Part shown: positions 27,243-34,948 of the stretch, one piece after another
Layout of the letters: the number at the start of each line of letters is the position of its first letter
How positions within the stretch are numbered: the stretch's first letter is position 1
Assembly: GCA_046262995.1 (NCBI GenBank)
Contig: JBHELQ010000118.1
Location: 1 to 64,000, forward strand
Source of the DNA: JBHELQ01 sp046262995
GTDB taxonomy: Bacteria; Actinomycetota; Thermoleophilia; Solirubrobacterales; Thermoleophilaceae
Reading direction: 5' to 3'
Length of the DNA: 64,000 nucleotides
The notes under the pieces: model-generated
The model's input: only the letters and a program-made list of their open reading frames with translations
The model's database searches: none
What the model was told of the DNA's origin: nothing
Translations under genes and position numbers: made by a program

Positions 27243-28496
27243 GTGCTCGACCTCAGGGAGATCCGCGCAGACCCGGACCGCGCGCGCTCGGCCCTGGCGC
27301 GGCGCGGCTTGCGGGAGCAGACGGTCGACGACCTGCTGGAGCTCGATGCCCGCCGGCGACAGCTTCTGCCTGAGCTCGAGGGCATCCGCAAGCGGAAGAA
27401 CGAGGAGAGCAAGCGGATCGGCGAGCTCCAGCGCCAGGGCGAGGACGCCCAGCAGGCGATCGCGGAGGTGCGGGCGGTCGGTGAGCGCGAGAAGGAGCTG
27501 CAGGCGGAGCTCACCGCGCGCGAGGAGCGCCTGAACGCCCTGATGGCGGGGCTGCCCAACCTCCCGGACGACAGCGCGCCGGACCAGGAGCAGGTCCTGC
27601 GGGAGGTCGGCAGCGGCGGAGCGTCCGGAAGGGATCACCTGGAGCTGCTCGGCGAGCTGGTCGATCTGGAGGCGGGCGCGCGCGTGGCGGGCTCGCGCTT
27701 CGCATACCTCAAGGGACCGCTCGTGCGGCTCGAGCTTGCGCTGGTGCAGTGGGCCCTCGAGCTGCTCGAGCAGAAGGGGTTCATGCCTGTCATCCCGCCG
27801 GTGCTGGCCCGGGAGGACGCGCTCTTCGGCACGGGCTTCCTTCCAGACACCGAACAGCAGATCTACCGCGTGCCCGACGACGATCTCTACCTGGTCGGTA
27901 CCTCGGAGGTCCCGCTGGCCTCCCTGCACGGCGATCAGATCCTCTCCGGCGACGAGCTACCGCGCCGCTACGCCGGCTTCTCTCCCTGCTTCCGCCGCGA
28001 GGCGGGGGCGGCCGGCAAGGACACGCGCGGCATCTTCCGCGTGCACCAGTTCGACAAGGTCGAGATGTTCGTCTTCTGCCCACCCGAGCAGTCGCGCGAC
28101 GAGCACGAGCGGCTGCTCGGAATCGAGGAGGAGATCCTCCAGGCGCTCGAGATCCCCTACCGCGTGGTGAACATCGCGGTCGACGACCTGGGCGCCTCGG
28201 CGGCGAAGAAGTACGACCTCGAGGCATGGCTGCCCGGACAGGAGCGCTACCGGGAGCTCACCTCGTGCTCCAACACGACCGACTTCCAGTCGCGGCGCCT
28301 GGACGTGCGCTACCGCCCGGCGGAGGGAGAGGGACCGCGCCACCTGCACACGCTCAACGGCACGGCGGTCGCCGTGGGCCGCACGATCATCGCGCTCGTC
28401 GAGAACCATCAGCAGGAAGATGGCTCGATCGGGATCCCCGAGGTCCTGCAGCAGCACGGGGCCCCTTCCCTGATCGGGTCGCACGACTTGCCCTAA
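27243..28496 (+). CDS. serS: seryl-tRNA synthetase
   Basis: The 417-residue class II synthetase charges tRNA-Ser. An N-terminal antiparallel coiled coil (about 28-100, Arg/Glu/Gln-rich) reads the long variable arm of tRNA-Ser. Motif 2 is in FRREAGAAGKDTRGIFRVHQF, and motif 3 is in LNGTAVAVGRTIIALVENHQ. The length is normal. GTG 27243 starts MLDLREIRADPD, as expected for SerS. The gene sits near tRNA-Ser(UGA), and all four serine tRNAs of this window lie downstream of it. Confidence 0.97.
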   Translation: MLDLREIRADPDRARSALARRGLREQTVDDLLELDARRRQLLPELEGIRKRKNEESKRIGELQRQGEDAQQAIAEVRAVGEREKELQAELTAREERLNALMAGLPNLPDDSAPDQEQVLREVGSGGASGRDHLELLGELVDLEAGARVAGSRFAYLKGPLVRLELALVQWALELLEQKGFMPVIPPVLAREDALFGTGFLPDTEQQIYRVPDDDLYLVGTSEVPLASLHGDQILSGDELPRRYAGFSPCFRREAGAAGKDTRGIFRVHQFDKVEMFVFCPPEQSRDEHERLLGIEEEILQALEIPYRVVNIAVDDLGASAAKKYDLEAWLPGQERYRELTSCSNTTDFQSRRLDVRYRPAEGEGPRHLHTLNGTAVAVGRTIIALVENHQQEDGSIGIPEVLQQHGAPSLIGSHDLP

Positions 28497-28535
28497 CGCG
28501 GTATAACGCGACCTCGCCCGGGTAGGGGAGAGCCG

Positions 28536-29174
28536 TTGGCGGTCGTTCAGCGAAATGCCGAGGTCGTGCGGGACGCGTTCCAGCGCTGGGCCGGCGCGGA
28601 CTTCGCCAGCGTCGTCGAGCTGTACGCACCGGAAGTGATCATGGACACGGGCGGCGTTGTGGTCGCCCGGGCGGTCTACCGCGGGCGCGAGGAGGTCAGC
28701 GCCGCACTGGTCGATCTGGCGGCGCGGCGGCCGTCGCGAGCTGTCCGCGAACTGCATCTCGAGGAGAGCGGAGACTGGGTGATCGCTATCGCGGAGTTCG
28801 CAGACGGCCTCCACAGCGCCATGCTCTTCCGTCTCCGGGGAGGCCTGATCTGCCACATCGAAGCGCGTCCGTCCGTGGAAGACGCCCGGCGCCGCCTGAG
28901 GATGCTGACACGCGAAGACCTCGACCCGCCGGCGTGGGCGCCCATCGGCTCGCACGATCCCGCCCCGGGGCACCTCGAGGTGGGCCAGGGGGAGGCGATC
29001 CTGTGTCTGGGGGATCGGAGAATCCCCACGATGCTGCCCGCCGGCCTCGACGAGCGAGTGTCCGATGACGAGCCGGTACTCCTCTACCTGGACGAGGAAG
29101 GAGAGCTGCTCGGCTGGTACCTGCCCGAGCAGCAGCTCGGAGTCGATCTTCGTGTGGAGGAGGGTGCGTCTTGA
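28536..29174 (+). CDS. NTF2/SnoaL-like domain protein with an extra C-terminal domain
   Basis: The 212-residue product starts at TTG 28536, with GGGGAG 6 bases upstream. Residues 1-125 look like a SnoaL/NTF2 cone (NAEVVRDAFQRWAGADFASVVELYAPEV, then an acidic MDTGG strand, then LFRLRGGLICHIEARPS). The remaining 85 residues are a separate beta-rich module (PGHLEVGQGEAILCLGDRR; VLLYLDEEGELLGWYLP) that I do not recognise. It is translationally coupled to the next gene (TTGA overlap), which is another NTF2-like protein. No catalytic set can be assigned. Confidence 0.7.
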   Translation: MAVVQRNAEVVRDAFQRWAGADFASVVELYAPEVIMDTGGVVVARAVYRGREEVSAALVDLAARRPSRAVRELHLEESGDWVIAIAEFADGLHSAMLFRLRGGLICHIEARPSVEDARRRLRMLTREDLDPPAWAPIGSHDPAPGHLEVGQGEAILCLGDRRIPTMLPAGLDERVSDDEPVLLYLDEEGELLGWYLPEQQLGVDLRVEEGAS

Positions 29175-29713
29175 CCGAGCCGCTCCACTGCCCGGGGTGT
29201 GGCGCCACCTGGTACAGCGCGGCGGCGGCGGCCCTGCTGCGGCAGGGGCAGCGCTGCCTCCGCTGCGACACGCCGCTCGTGGGCGCAGACGACGCCGAGG
29301 TGCGCGGCGAGAGCCCCCGCGTGCGGGCCGTCCGCGCGTTCTATGAGGCCTGGCTCTCGCGCGATCTCGCCTTCGCGTCCGAGCTCTGCCACCCCCAGCT
29401 CGACATCCACCTGAAGCGCGACCTGGAGCCGGAGGGCCACTCGAGCTTCCACGGCTTCGACGGGATCCAGGGCCTGTGGCGGGCGTTACCGGAGCTGGGG
29501 CTCGGCGAGTTCCGCATCGAGCTGTGCGACGTAAGCGAGCGCGACGAGCTGGTTGCCTCGCAGGCGGACCTCCGCAGTGACGCCGAGGGCGAGCCAGGGT
29601 TGAGCGGACGGGTGACCGCCACCTGGCGCTTCGACGGCGTGAAGATCCGCTCGCTCGACATCCGCCTGGTCTGCCCCGAGGCGGTCAAGGCCGGCAACTC
29701 AGGCGGAGGCTAG
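29171..29713 (+). CDS. zinc-ribbon plus NTF2/SnoaL-like protein
   Basis: The 180-residue protein begins with a four-Cys zinc-ribbon (CPGCGATW and CLRCDTPL, residues 7-35) followed by an NTF2-like domain from about 48 (RVRAVRAFYEAWLSRDLAFASELCHPQLDIH to WRFDGVKIRSLDIRLV). The TTG start overlaps the stop of the first NTF2-like gene by 4 bases, so the two products are probably made together and could form a heteromer. A ribbon fused to this fold suggests binding of nucleic acid or a protein partner, which is inference only. Confidence 0.7.
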   Translation: MTEPLHCPGCGATWYSAAAAALLRQGQRCLRCDTPLVGADDAEVRGESPRVRAVRAFYEAWLSRDLAFASELCHPQLDIHLKRDLEPEGHSSFHGFDGIQGLWRALPELGLGEFRIELCDVSERDELVASQADLRSDAEGEPGLSGRVTATWRFDGVKIRSLDIRLVCPEAVKAGNSGGG

Positions 29714-29728
29714 CCTGGGAGGCCGCCT

Positions 29729-29818
29729 GGAGGGGTGGCAGAGCGGTCGAATGCGGCGGTCTTGAAAACCGCTAGGGGCCGTCCAGGTCCCTCGGGGGTT
29801 CGAATCCCTCCCCCTCCG
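29729..29818 (+). tRNA. tRNA-Ser (anticodon UGA)
   Basis: The acceptor stem GGAGGGG pairs with CCCCTCC, and the discriminator is G29818. The anticodon loop is CTTGAAA within CGGT-stem pairing. A long variable arm (about GGGGCCGTCCAGGTCCCTC) and the T-loop TTCGAAT are present, as for class II serine tRNAs. CCA is not encoded. It lies 15 bases after the zinc-ribbon/NTF2 gene. The spurious minus-strand frame across it is noted under rejected items. Confidence 0.95.
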
Positions 29819-29840
29819 CTCGCGGCAGGGCCGACAGGCC

Positions 29841-30464
29841 CTACCGCCTCCGCCGGGGGCGCCCCGGGCTGACCCCCAGGAGCGCCGCCTGCACTTCGCG
29901 GAGACGGTCCACGTCACCCCGCACGCCCGCCACGGTGTCGCTGAAGAGGAACGCTTCCGCGATCTTGACGATCGCGTAGCCGAGCGTCGAGGGGTCGACC
30001 GGCGGCTCGTATCGTCCGCCGTCCACCTCCTCCTCGATCAGCTCCACGATCCTGTCCACCAGGCCAGGCTGAACCCTGCCGTCGCCGGCGTAGATGATCC
30101 GAAGGGCGGCGTCGTGCTCCTGGTCGATGAACTGGCGGAGGGCGCGCGCCTTCGCGAGGCTGCGGTTGAAGCGGTCGAACGTATCGAGCAGCGCCCGCCC
30201 GCCGCGGCCGCGCGCCTCCAGGCGCGCTCGCTCGAGCAGGGGTTGCGCCGCGCGCAGGAGCACTTCGCCGATGAGGTCCTCGCGTGAGCCGAACCAGCGG
30301 TAGACGGTGGCTCGTCCGAGTCCGAGCTCGGCGGCGATCGCCCGAATGTCGATGCGGCGTCCGCGGAGGTAGCGCTCGAGCGCCGCTTGGAGGACTTCTT
30401 CCCGGCTCGCCCCTGGGCGTCGGCCGGGGCGGCGGACGGCAGATTCGCTGGTGGCGATGGACAT
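29841..30464 (-). CDS. TetR-family transcriptional regulator
   Basis: The 207-residue repressor has an N-terminal HTH (about 20-65: IDIRAIAAELGLGRATVYRWFGSREDL) and an all-helical ligand domain. The C-terminal part resembles the QsdR-like TetR subgroup (FLFSDTVAGVRGDVDRLREVQAALLG). A basic tail (RPRRRR) ends it. It is divergent from the secreted lipase gene with 96 bases between the starts, and an imperfect inverted repeat there is a likely operator, so the lipase is the probable target. The inducer is unknown. Confidence 0.88.
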   Translation of the reverse strand: MSIATSESAVRRPGRRPGASREEVLQAALERYLRGRRIDIRAIAAELGLGRATVYRWFGSREDLIGEVLLRAAQPLLERARLEARGRGGRALLDTFDRFNRSLAKARALRQFIDQEHDAALRIIYAGDGRVQPGLVDRIVELIEEEVDGGRYEPPVDPSTLGYAIVKIAEAFLFSDTVAGVRGDVDRLREVQAALLGVSPGRPRRRR

Positions 30465-30495
30465 GGTCTACCTATTCAACCCGCCCGAAGGGCTT

Positions 30496-30519
30496 TGATA
30501 CATCAGTTGAGATATGTCA
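30496..30519. promoter_or_regulatory. candidate TetR operator
   Basis: TGATACATC and GATATGTCA are separated by 6 bases (AGTTGA); 7 of 9 positions in the arms are complementary. It lies in an AT-rich island between the divergent tetR and lipase genes, in an otherwise GC-rich region. Its position fits autorepression plus control of the lipase. Confidence 0.45.
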
Positions 30520-30560
30520 CACTACGCCCTCGTCGGCTGAAAGTTGCGATTGGCGGGGGG

Positions 30561-32390
30561 ATGACGAACGAGATGCGACGTTTCGTGGTGGTGCTGCTGT
30601 CGGTGCTTGGGCTTCTGCTGGCGGCTCCCGCAGCCGACGCGAGCTTCAACCACAACGGCATCATCTTCGTCCACGGCATCGAAGGCTCGGGAGGCCAGTT
30701 CGAGTCCCAGAAGATGCGCTTCACGAGCAACGGCTACCCCGAGGCCTGGATCGACGAGGTCGACTACGACTCGACGCGGGCGGTCGGCGACAAGAGCCAG
30801 GTCGACCAGCAGATCGACCAGGCGATCGCGGCGATGAAGCAGCGGACGGGGCGCTCCAAGGTCGACATCGTGGCGCACTCACTCGGCACCACCGTGATGG
30901 AGGACTACCTCACGAACAGCTCTTCCGGGGCCCAGCGAAGGGCGAACGTGGGCCACTACATCAACGTCGACGGCCAAGCCAACAACCCCGGCGTGCCGAC
31001 GCTCGCGGTCTGGGCGGGCAGGGGAACCCCCGGTCGCAAGATGGCCGGCGCGAAGAACGTCACGATCCCGAACCAGACCCACGTCCAGACATGCACCTCG
31101 GCGCAGTCCTTCGTCGAGTACTACAAGTTCCTGGTCGGCAGGCGACCGGCACACGACATCGTCCCGCAGACCGGACTGATCCGGATCGCGGGTAAGACGC
31201 TCAACTTCCCGCAGAACAGCGGCCTGCCGGCGGCGACCACGGAGATATGGGAGGTCAACAGCCGCGGGCGACGGACCACGTCCAACCCGCTCTACTCCCT
31301 GCCGATCAACGACACCTCGCAGGGCGGCGGCCATTGGGGGCCCGTCAGCGTCCGGGCGGGCAGGCGCTACGAGTTCGCGCTCGTGCGACCCGGGAGCATT
31401 CAGACGCTTCACGTCTACTACGAGCCGTTCGTACGGAGCGACTACACGCTTCGCCTGCTCGGGTCGGACGGCATCCAGGCGTACGTCGGGAACCGGCCGG
31501 GCAGCATGAGCGCGGTGAACATCAGGTACAAGGAGATCTGGGGCGACCAGAAGGCCCAGGCCGATCACCTGCGCATCAACGGCAGGATCGTCTGCACGGC
31601 GGCGCTCTGCCCGGCGACGAAGCAGGTCAATGCCCTCTTCGCGTTCGACGACAACCGCAACGGTCAGACCGACCTCATGGGTGACCCGGTGCTCGGCGGC
31701 CTGCCGTTCCTCCAGGGGGTCGACGTCTTCATCCCCGCCAGCGCGTCCGGCACGACCTCCTTCCAGCTGCGCTCGAGAGGCAAGGGACCGGTTCGCACCA
31801 TCAAGACTCCCGCGTGGGACTCGAGTCGCGACGGGGGCATCATCCAGTGGAACGACTTCGAGCTCGGCTTCTCCGCCGGCGAGCTCCTGCGCTGCGGCGT
31901 GCCCACGAAGCGCGTGCGCGGGCGCACGCTCGACCGCGCCCGGCTGGGCTTGAAGCGCCGCACGATTCGCAGGCGCTACCCGCACCTCGAGCGCCGTCGC
32001 CGCTACGTCGATCGCTTCTGCCTGATCCGCCCCCACCGCGGCGGCAGGAACGTGCGCGTCGGATACCCCTCGCGGAGGCTGATGCGCCGGCTCTCGCGGC
32101 GCACCCGGCGCCGCATCCGCGGGCGCGCCGTGCTCGCGCTCACCTCGAGCGGCTACTACCGCATCAGGGGCATTCGCCACGGCACGCGCACCCGCACGCT
32201 GCGCCGCCGCCTGCACGGCGAGCGCTCGTTCCGGATCGGCCCCAACCGCTGGTACCTCGCGCGCGGGCGCAAGGCCCGGATCGTGTTCAAGGTCCGCCAC
32301 GGCCGCGTCCAGGAGGTCGGGATCGCGAGCCTCGGGCTATCGCGCGGCCGGCTGGCGCGGCCGTTCATGAAGAGCTTCGGCCTGAGGTAG
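30561..32390 (+). CDS. secreted class 2 lipase/esterase-like alpha/beta hydrolase
   Basis: The 609-residue protein has a signal peptide (1-29, ending APAADAS). An alpha/beta hydrolase core follows with the oxyanion strand IIFVHGIEG (near 34-42) and a nucleophile elbow AHSLG with Ser107, which matches the LipA/Lipase_2 family. Residues 200-440 are a beta-rich region, and the last 160 residues are extremely Arg-rich (runs such as RRLMRRLSRRTRRRIRGR), a feature of many secreted proteins in this lineage. It likely hydrolyses esters outside the cell. ATG 30561 follows a GGGGGG run; ATG 30573 is an alternative. It is divergent from tetR. Confidence 0.82.
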   Translation: MTNEMRRFVVVLLSVLGLLLAAPAADASFNHNGIIFVHGIEGSGGQFESQKMRFTSNGYPEAWIDEVDYDSTRAVGDKSQVDQQIDQAIAAMKQRTGRSKVDIVAHSLGTTVMEDYLTNSSSGAQRRANVGHYINVDGQANNPGVPTLAVWAGRGTPGRKMAGAKNVTIPNQTHVQTCTSAQSFVEYYKFLVGRRPAHDIVPQTGLIRIAGKTLNFPQNSGLPAATTEIWEVNSRGRRTTSNPLYSLPINDTSQGGGHWGPVSVRAGRRYEFALVRPGSIQTLHVYYEPFVRSDYTLRLLGSDGIQAYVGNRPGSMSAVNIRYKEIWGDQKAQADHLRINGRIVCTAALCPATKQVNALFAFDDNRNGQTDLMGDPVLGGLPFLQGVDVFIPASASGTTSFQLRSRGKGPVRTIKTPAWDSSRDGGIIQWNDFELGFSAGELLRCGVPTKRVRGRTLDRARLGLKRRTIRRRYPHLERRRRYVDRFCLIRPHRGGRNVRVGYPSRRLMRRLSRRTRRRIRGRAVLALTSSGYYRIRGIRHGTRTRTLRRRLHGERSFRIGPNRWYLARGRKARIVFKVRHGRVQEVGIASLGLSRGRLARPFMKSFGLR

Positions 32391-32400
32391 GGCTAGCGCC

Positions 32401-32447
32401 AAGCGTCCCGGATTGGTGCTGCCCTACAGCACCTAGGTGGGACGCTT
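32401..32447 (+). other. two-stem hairpin downstream of the lipase gene
   Basis: A 9-base-pair outer stem (AAGCGTCCC 32401-32409 with GGGACGCTT 32439-32447) and a 7-base-pair inner stem (GGTGCTG 32415-32421 with CAGCACC 32427-32433) are separated by a symmetric 5x5 internal loop. The apical loop is CCCTA. It begins 10 bases after the lipase stop. It may be a terminator, but no T tract follows; a regulatory RNA fold is possible. Confidence 0.7.
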
Positions 32448-32492
32448 CGACGGGGGGTGGCGATTTTCCACGATCCGTTTTACAAAGGAGAC

Positions 32493-32573
32493 GTGACCGG
32501 CGCTTCCATGGTGCTGCTGTTCGCTTCGGCCGGTTGGGCCGCACTCACGGCCCTGCTGGGCAGGCGGGCCTAG
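32493..32573 (+). CDS. possible 26-residue membrane peptide
   Basis: GTG 32493 opens a 27-codon frame (VTGASMVLLFASAGWAALTA, then LLGRRA). AAAGGAG lies 4 bases upstream, a strong ribosome site in a region where few genes have one. The peptide is almost wholly hydrophobic and ends Gly-Arg-Arg-Ala, so it would be a single membrane helix. It sits between the lipase hairpin and the PAP2 gene. Its reality rests on the ribosome site and composition only. Confidence 0.45.
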   Translation: MTGASMVLLFASAGWAALTALLGRRA

Positions 32574-32621
32574 CCCTCTTCGCGAGACAGGCCTCACGCC
32601 GCGTTCTCTACGCTCGGCGGG

Positions 32622-33218
32622 ATGGACTTGCGCGTATACGAGCTCCTGAACGGGGCCGCCAAGCATTCGGACGCGTTCGAGGACGTGCTGAGGTTCGTGG
32701 CCAACGACGCTCAGCTCTTCTTCCTCGCCCTGCTCGCGGGCCTCTTCCTGGCGCGTGGGAAGTGGGCCTCTCGAAACGGGCGCCACGGGGTCGTCGCCGC
32801 CGGCTTCAGCGCGCTGCTCGCGCTGGGGGCGGCGCAGGTCATCTCCCACCTGTGGGACAGGCCGCGTCCGTACGAGGCGCATCCCAACCACGCTCACCTG
32901 TTCGTCCCGGCCTCGCATGACCCATCGTTCCCGAGCGATCACGCGACCGGCGCCTTCGCGATCGCAGTGGCCATCTTCCTCCGCGACCGGCGCGCCGGGG
33001 GCCTCGCGCTGGTGATGGCCACGCTCGTATGCGTCAGCCGGGTGGCCGTCGGGACGCACTATCCGACCGACGTGCTCGGCGGAGCGCTGCTCGGTGCGCT
33101 TGCGGCACTCGTCCTCTGGCTTCCGGCTGTGCGTCGCCCGCTCCACGGCCTGGCCGACTGGGCGGGCCGCCTCTACGAGCACCTGGCGCTCAGGGTCCTT
33201 CGTCAGCGCCAGGCCTAG
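32622..33218 (+). CDS. PAP2-superfamily membrane phosphatase
   Basis: The 198-residue protein has about five helices and the three phosphatase motifs: DRPRP (near 86-90), FPSDHATGAFA (near 112-121) and SRVAVGTHYPTDVLGGA (near 143-159). The family dephosphorylates lipid pyrophosphates or phosphatidic acid. In Gram-positive bacteria similar proteins (BcrC type) recycle undecaprenyl pyrophosphate. The C-terminus is basic. The start ATG 32622 is near the N-terminal helix pattern MDLRVYELLNGAA typical for the family. Confidence 0.87.
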   Translation: MDLRVYELLNGAAKHSDAFEDVLRFVANDAQLFFLALLAGLFLARGKWASRNGRHGVVAAGFSALLALGAAQVISHLWDRPRPYEAHPNHAHLFVPASHDPSFPSDHATGAFAIAVAIFLRDRRAGGLALVMATLVCVSRVAVGTHYPTDVLGGALLGALAALVLWLPAVRRPLHGLADWAGRLYEHLALRVLRQRQA

Positions 33219-33224
33219 GGGTTC

Positions 33225-33241
33225 ACCCCCCGGCCGGGGGT
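33225..33241 (+). terminator. short GC hairpin after the PAP2 gene
   Basis: ACCCCC (33225-33230) pairs with GGGGGT (33236-33241) around a 5-base loop, 7 bases past the PAP2 stop and 50 bases before the next gene. It is a plausible terminator of the PAP2 transcript. Confidence 0.45.
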
Positions 33242-33291
33242 AAGCTCCGGCTCGCCGCCTGCCGCAGCCGCCGGGCACGCGGAGCCTGCCA

Positions 33292-34428
33292 GTGATTCGC
33301 CGCGAACAGCTCGTCGCAGCCATCCGACGCATCGACGCGCCGGAGCGCGAGTTGCTTTGGCTTTCGCTGCGACGGCGCGTGCCCGACCAGTCGCTCGCGC
33401 AGCTGTACGGGTGCCAGCCGGGACAGGTGGCCGAGCGCCGGGCTGCTGCGATCGAGCACGTCGCGGACGAGCTCGAGGTTCAGCGCGGCGAGGACTTCGG
33501 CGCCGTGCTGACCGGATTGCTCGAGCCCGAAACCTGGCGGGAGCTGGCGCCCGAGCAGACGCTCCCGGCGCCTTCCGGACAGGCCGGAGCGGAGGAACCG
33601 GCGCCGGCCGCGGCCGGATCGGCGCCCGATTCGGAGTCCGGGCCGGCCAATCCCCCCGGGGACCCCAGGAATCGTTCGATAAGCACACGACCGCTGCGCT
33701 GGGCGCTTGCGGCCACGCTCGCCACGGCGCTGATCGCGGTCGTGGTCGTGGCGGTGGCGGGCGGCGACGACGGCGGCTCTCGCCGGGGCGCGACCTTCGC
33801 CCCGCGACCGGAGCGCCCGGCCGGAAGGGCGTCCGGGGGCGGAGGGGTCCCGTGCTACTTCACGGCGTCGGTGGGTCCCCGGGCCGAGCTCTATCGCGGG
33901 CCCGGCGGTCGCCCTCTGGCGAGGCTGGGCGCCCGCACGCGCTGGGGCTCGCCACGCGTGCTGCACGTCGTTGTCAGGCGCGCGGCCTGGCTCGAGGTCA
34001 TCGCTCCGGAGCTCCGCAACGGCGAGCTCGGCTGGTTGCCGGTCCGAGCGGCCACGGTCGGCTGCGTTCGCTGGTCGCTCGAGGCCGATCTTTCGAGGGG
34101 ACGGCTCGAGGTACGACGCGGGGGTCGCCTCGTGCGGACGGTGGCGGTGGCGGTCGGCGCTCGGCGACGCCAGCCGCCGGCGGGGCGGTTTGCCGTGACC
34201 GATCGGCTCGCCGTGAGCGGTCGCTCTCCGTATGGCTGCTGCTTGCTCGTCCTGAGTGGTCATGGGACCGCCGGCGCCGGGGGAGCGCGCCTGACCGTCT
34301 TTGCCAGGAGCGGCGAGCACGCGAGCGGCGGGCCGTTGAGCAAGGGGGCCCTGGGAGCGGCTCCCGCCGACGCCCGCTGGCTGATCGACAACGTCCCGCT
34401 CGGCACCCCGATCTTCATCCGAAGCTGA
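33292..34428 (+). CDS. membrane protein with sigma-region-4-like HTH and degenerate YkuD domain
   Basis: The 378-residue product starts at GTG 33292. Residues 1-62 look like a sigma-70 region 4 helix-turn-helix (RIDAPERELLWLSLRRRVPDQ; LAQLYGCQPGQVAERR). A Pro/Ala/Glu linker runs to about 130, then a single membrane helix (about 134-155). The outer part (170-378) has an SH3-like stretch and a C-terminal L,D-transpeptidase (YkuD) pattern: VAVGARRRQPPAGRFAV, YG-CCLLVLSGHG, and a final WLIDNVPLGTPIFI. The catalytic SHGC/SKGC motif reads SKGA (near 354), so the nucleophile Cys is gone. This suggests a wall-binding sensor rather than an enzyme. It lies just upstream of an ECF sigma gene. Confidence 0.7.
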   Translation: MIRREQLVAAIRRIDAPERELLWLSLRRRVPDQSLAQLYGCQPGQVAERRAAAIEHVADELEVQRGEDFGAVLTGLLEPETWRELAPEQTLPAPSGQAGAEEPAPAAAGSAPDSESGPANPPGDPRNRSISTRPLRWALAATLATALIAVVVVAVAGGDDGGSRRGATFAPRPERPAGRASGGGGVPCYFTASVGPRAELYRGPGGRPLARLGARTRWGSPRVLHVVVRRAAWLEVIAPELRNGELGWLPVRAATVGCVRWSLEADLSRGRLEVRRGGRLVRTVAVAVGARRRQPPAGRFAVTDRLAVSGRSPYGCCLLVLSGHGTAGAGGARLTVFARSGEHASGGPLSKGALGAAPADARWLIDNVPLGTPIFIRS

Positions 34429-34474
34429 GCGCGGGCGACCTCACGAAGCGGCGCCTCCACGCGTTAACCCCACA

Positions 34475-34948
34475 GTGAGCCTGCCCCCCTTTCAGGCCCT
34501 GCTCGACGTCAACCGCGCCGACGTCTACCGCTTCCTGGTCGCGTCGGTAGGCCCCTCGGAGGCCGATGACTGCTTTCAGGAGACGTGCATCGCGGCCCTG
34601 CGCGCCTATCCACGGCTGGAGCGGGCGACCAACCTGCGCGCCTGGCTGTTCCGGATCGCGGAGCGAAAGGCGATCGACGCGCATCGTGCGCGGGGGCGCC
34701 GGGCCGTGCCCGTCGAGGCGGTGCCGGAGCGAGCAACGGGGGACGGCCTGCCGGACGGGAACGGCGAGCCCGGGCTGTGGGCGGCGGTGCGCCGGCTGCC
34801 CTCGAAGCAGCGGACGGCCGTCGTCTGCCGCTCGGCGCTGGGCATGCCATACCCGCAGCTCGCCCAGCTGCTCGAGTGCTCGGAGGACGCGGCGCGGCGC
34901 AACGTACACGAAGGCCTGAGGCGGCTGAGAGAGGAATGGGAACGATGA
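34475..34948 (+). CDS. ECF-type RNA polymerase sigma factor
   Basis: The 157-residue protein has sigma region 2 (about 5-70: ADDCFQETCIAALRAYP, LRAWLFRIAERKAIDAHRAR) and region 4 (about 105-157: LPSKQRTAVVCRSALGMPYPQLAQLLECSEDAARRNVHEGL). A linker of about 30 residues joins them. No C-terminal extension is present. The start codon is GTG 34475, 46 bases after the HTH/YkuD gene. Its stop overlaps the ATG of an Ogt-type repair gene (ATGA), so sigma and Ogt are translationally coupled; no classical zinc anti-sigma gene is adjacent. Confidence 0.88.
   Translation: MSLPPFQALLDVNRADVYRFLVASVGPSEADDCFQETCIAALRAYPRLERATNLRAWLFRIAERKAIDAHRARGRRAVPVEAVPERATGDGLPDGNGEPGLWAAVRRLPSKQRTAVVCRSALGMPYPQLAQLLECSEDAARRNVHEGLRRLREEWER

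Noticed and set aside
26115..28510. The word GTATAACG near 26121 and 28500 as a promoter -10 element
   Set aside because: Both sites look like -10 boxes, but no convincing -35 element at proper spacing was seen, so no promoter is called.
29699..29917. Minus-strand ORF containing RGRDSNPRGTWTAPSGFQ
   Set aside because: It is antisense to tRNA-Ser(UGA). DSNPRG-type peptides are a well-known artefact of translating serine tRNA genes backwards.
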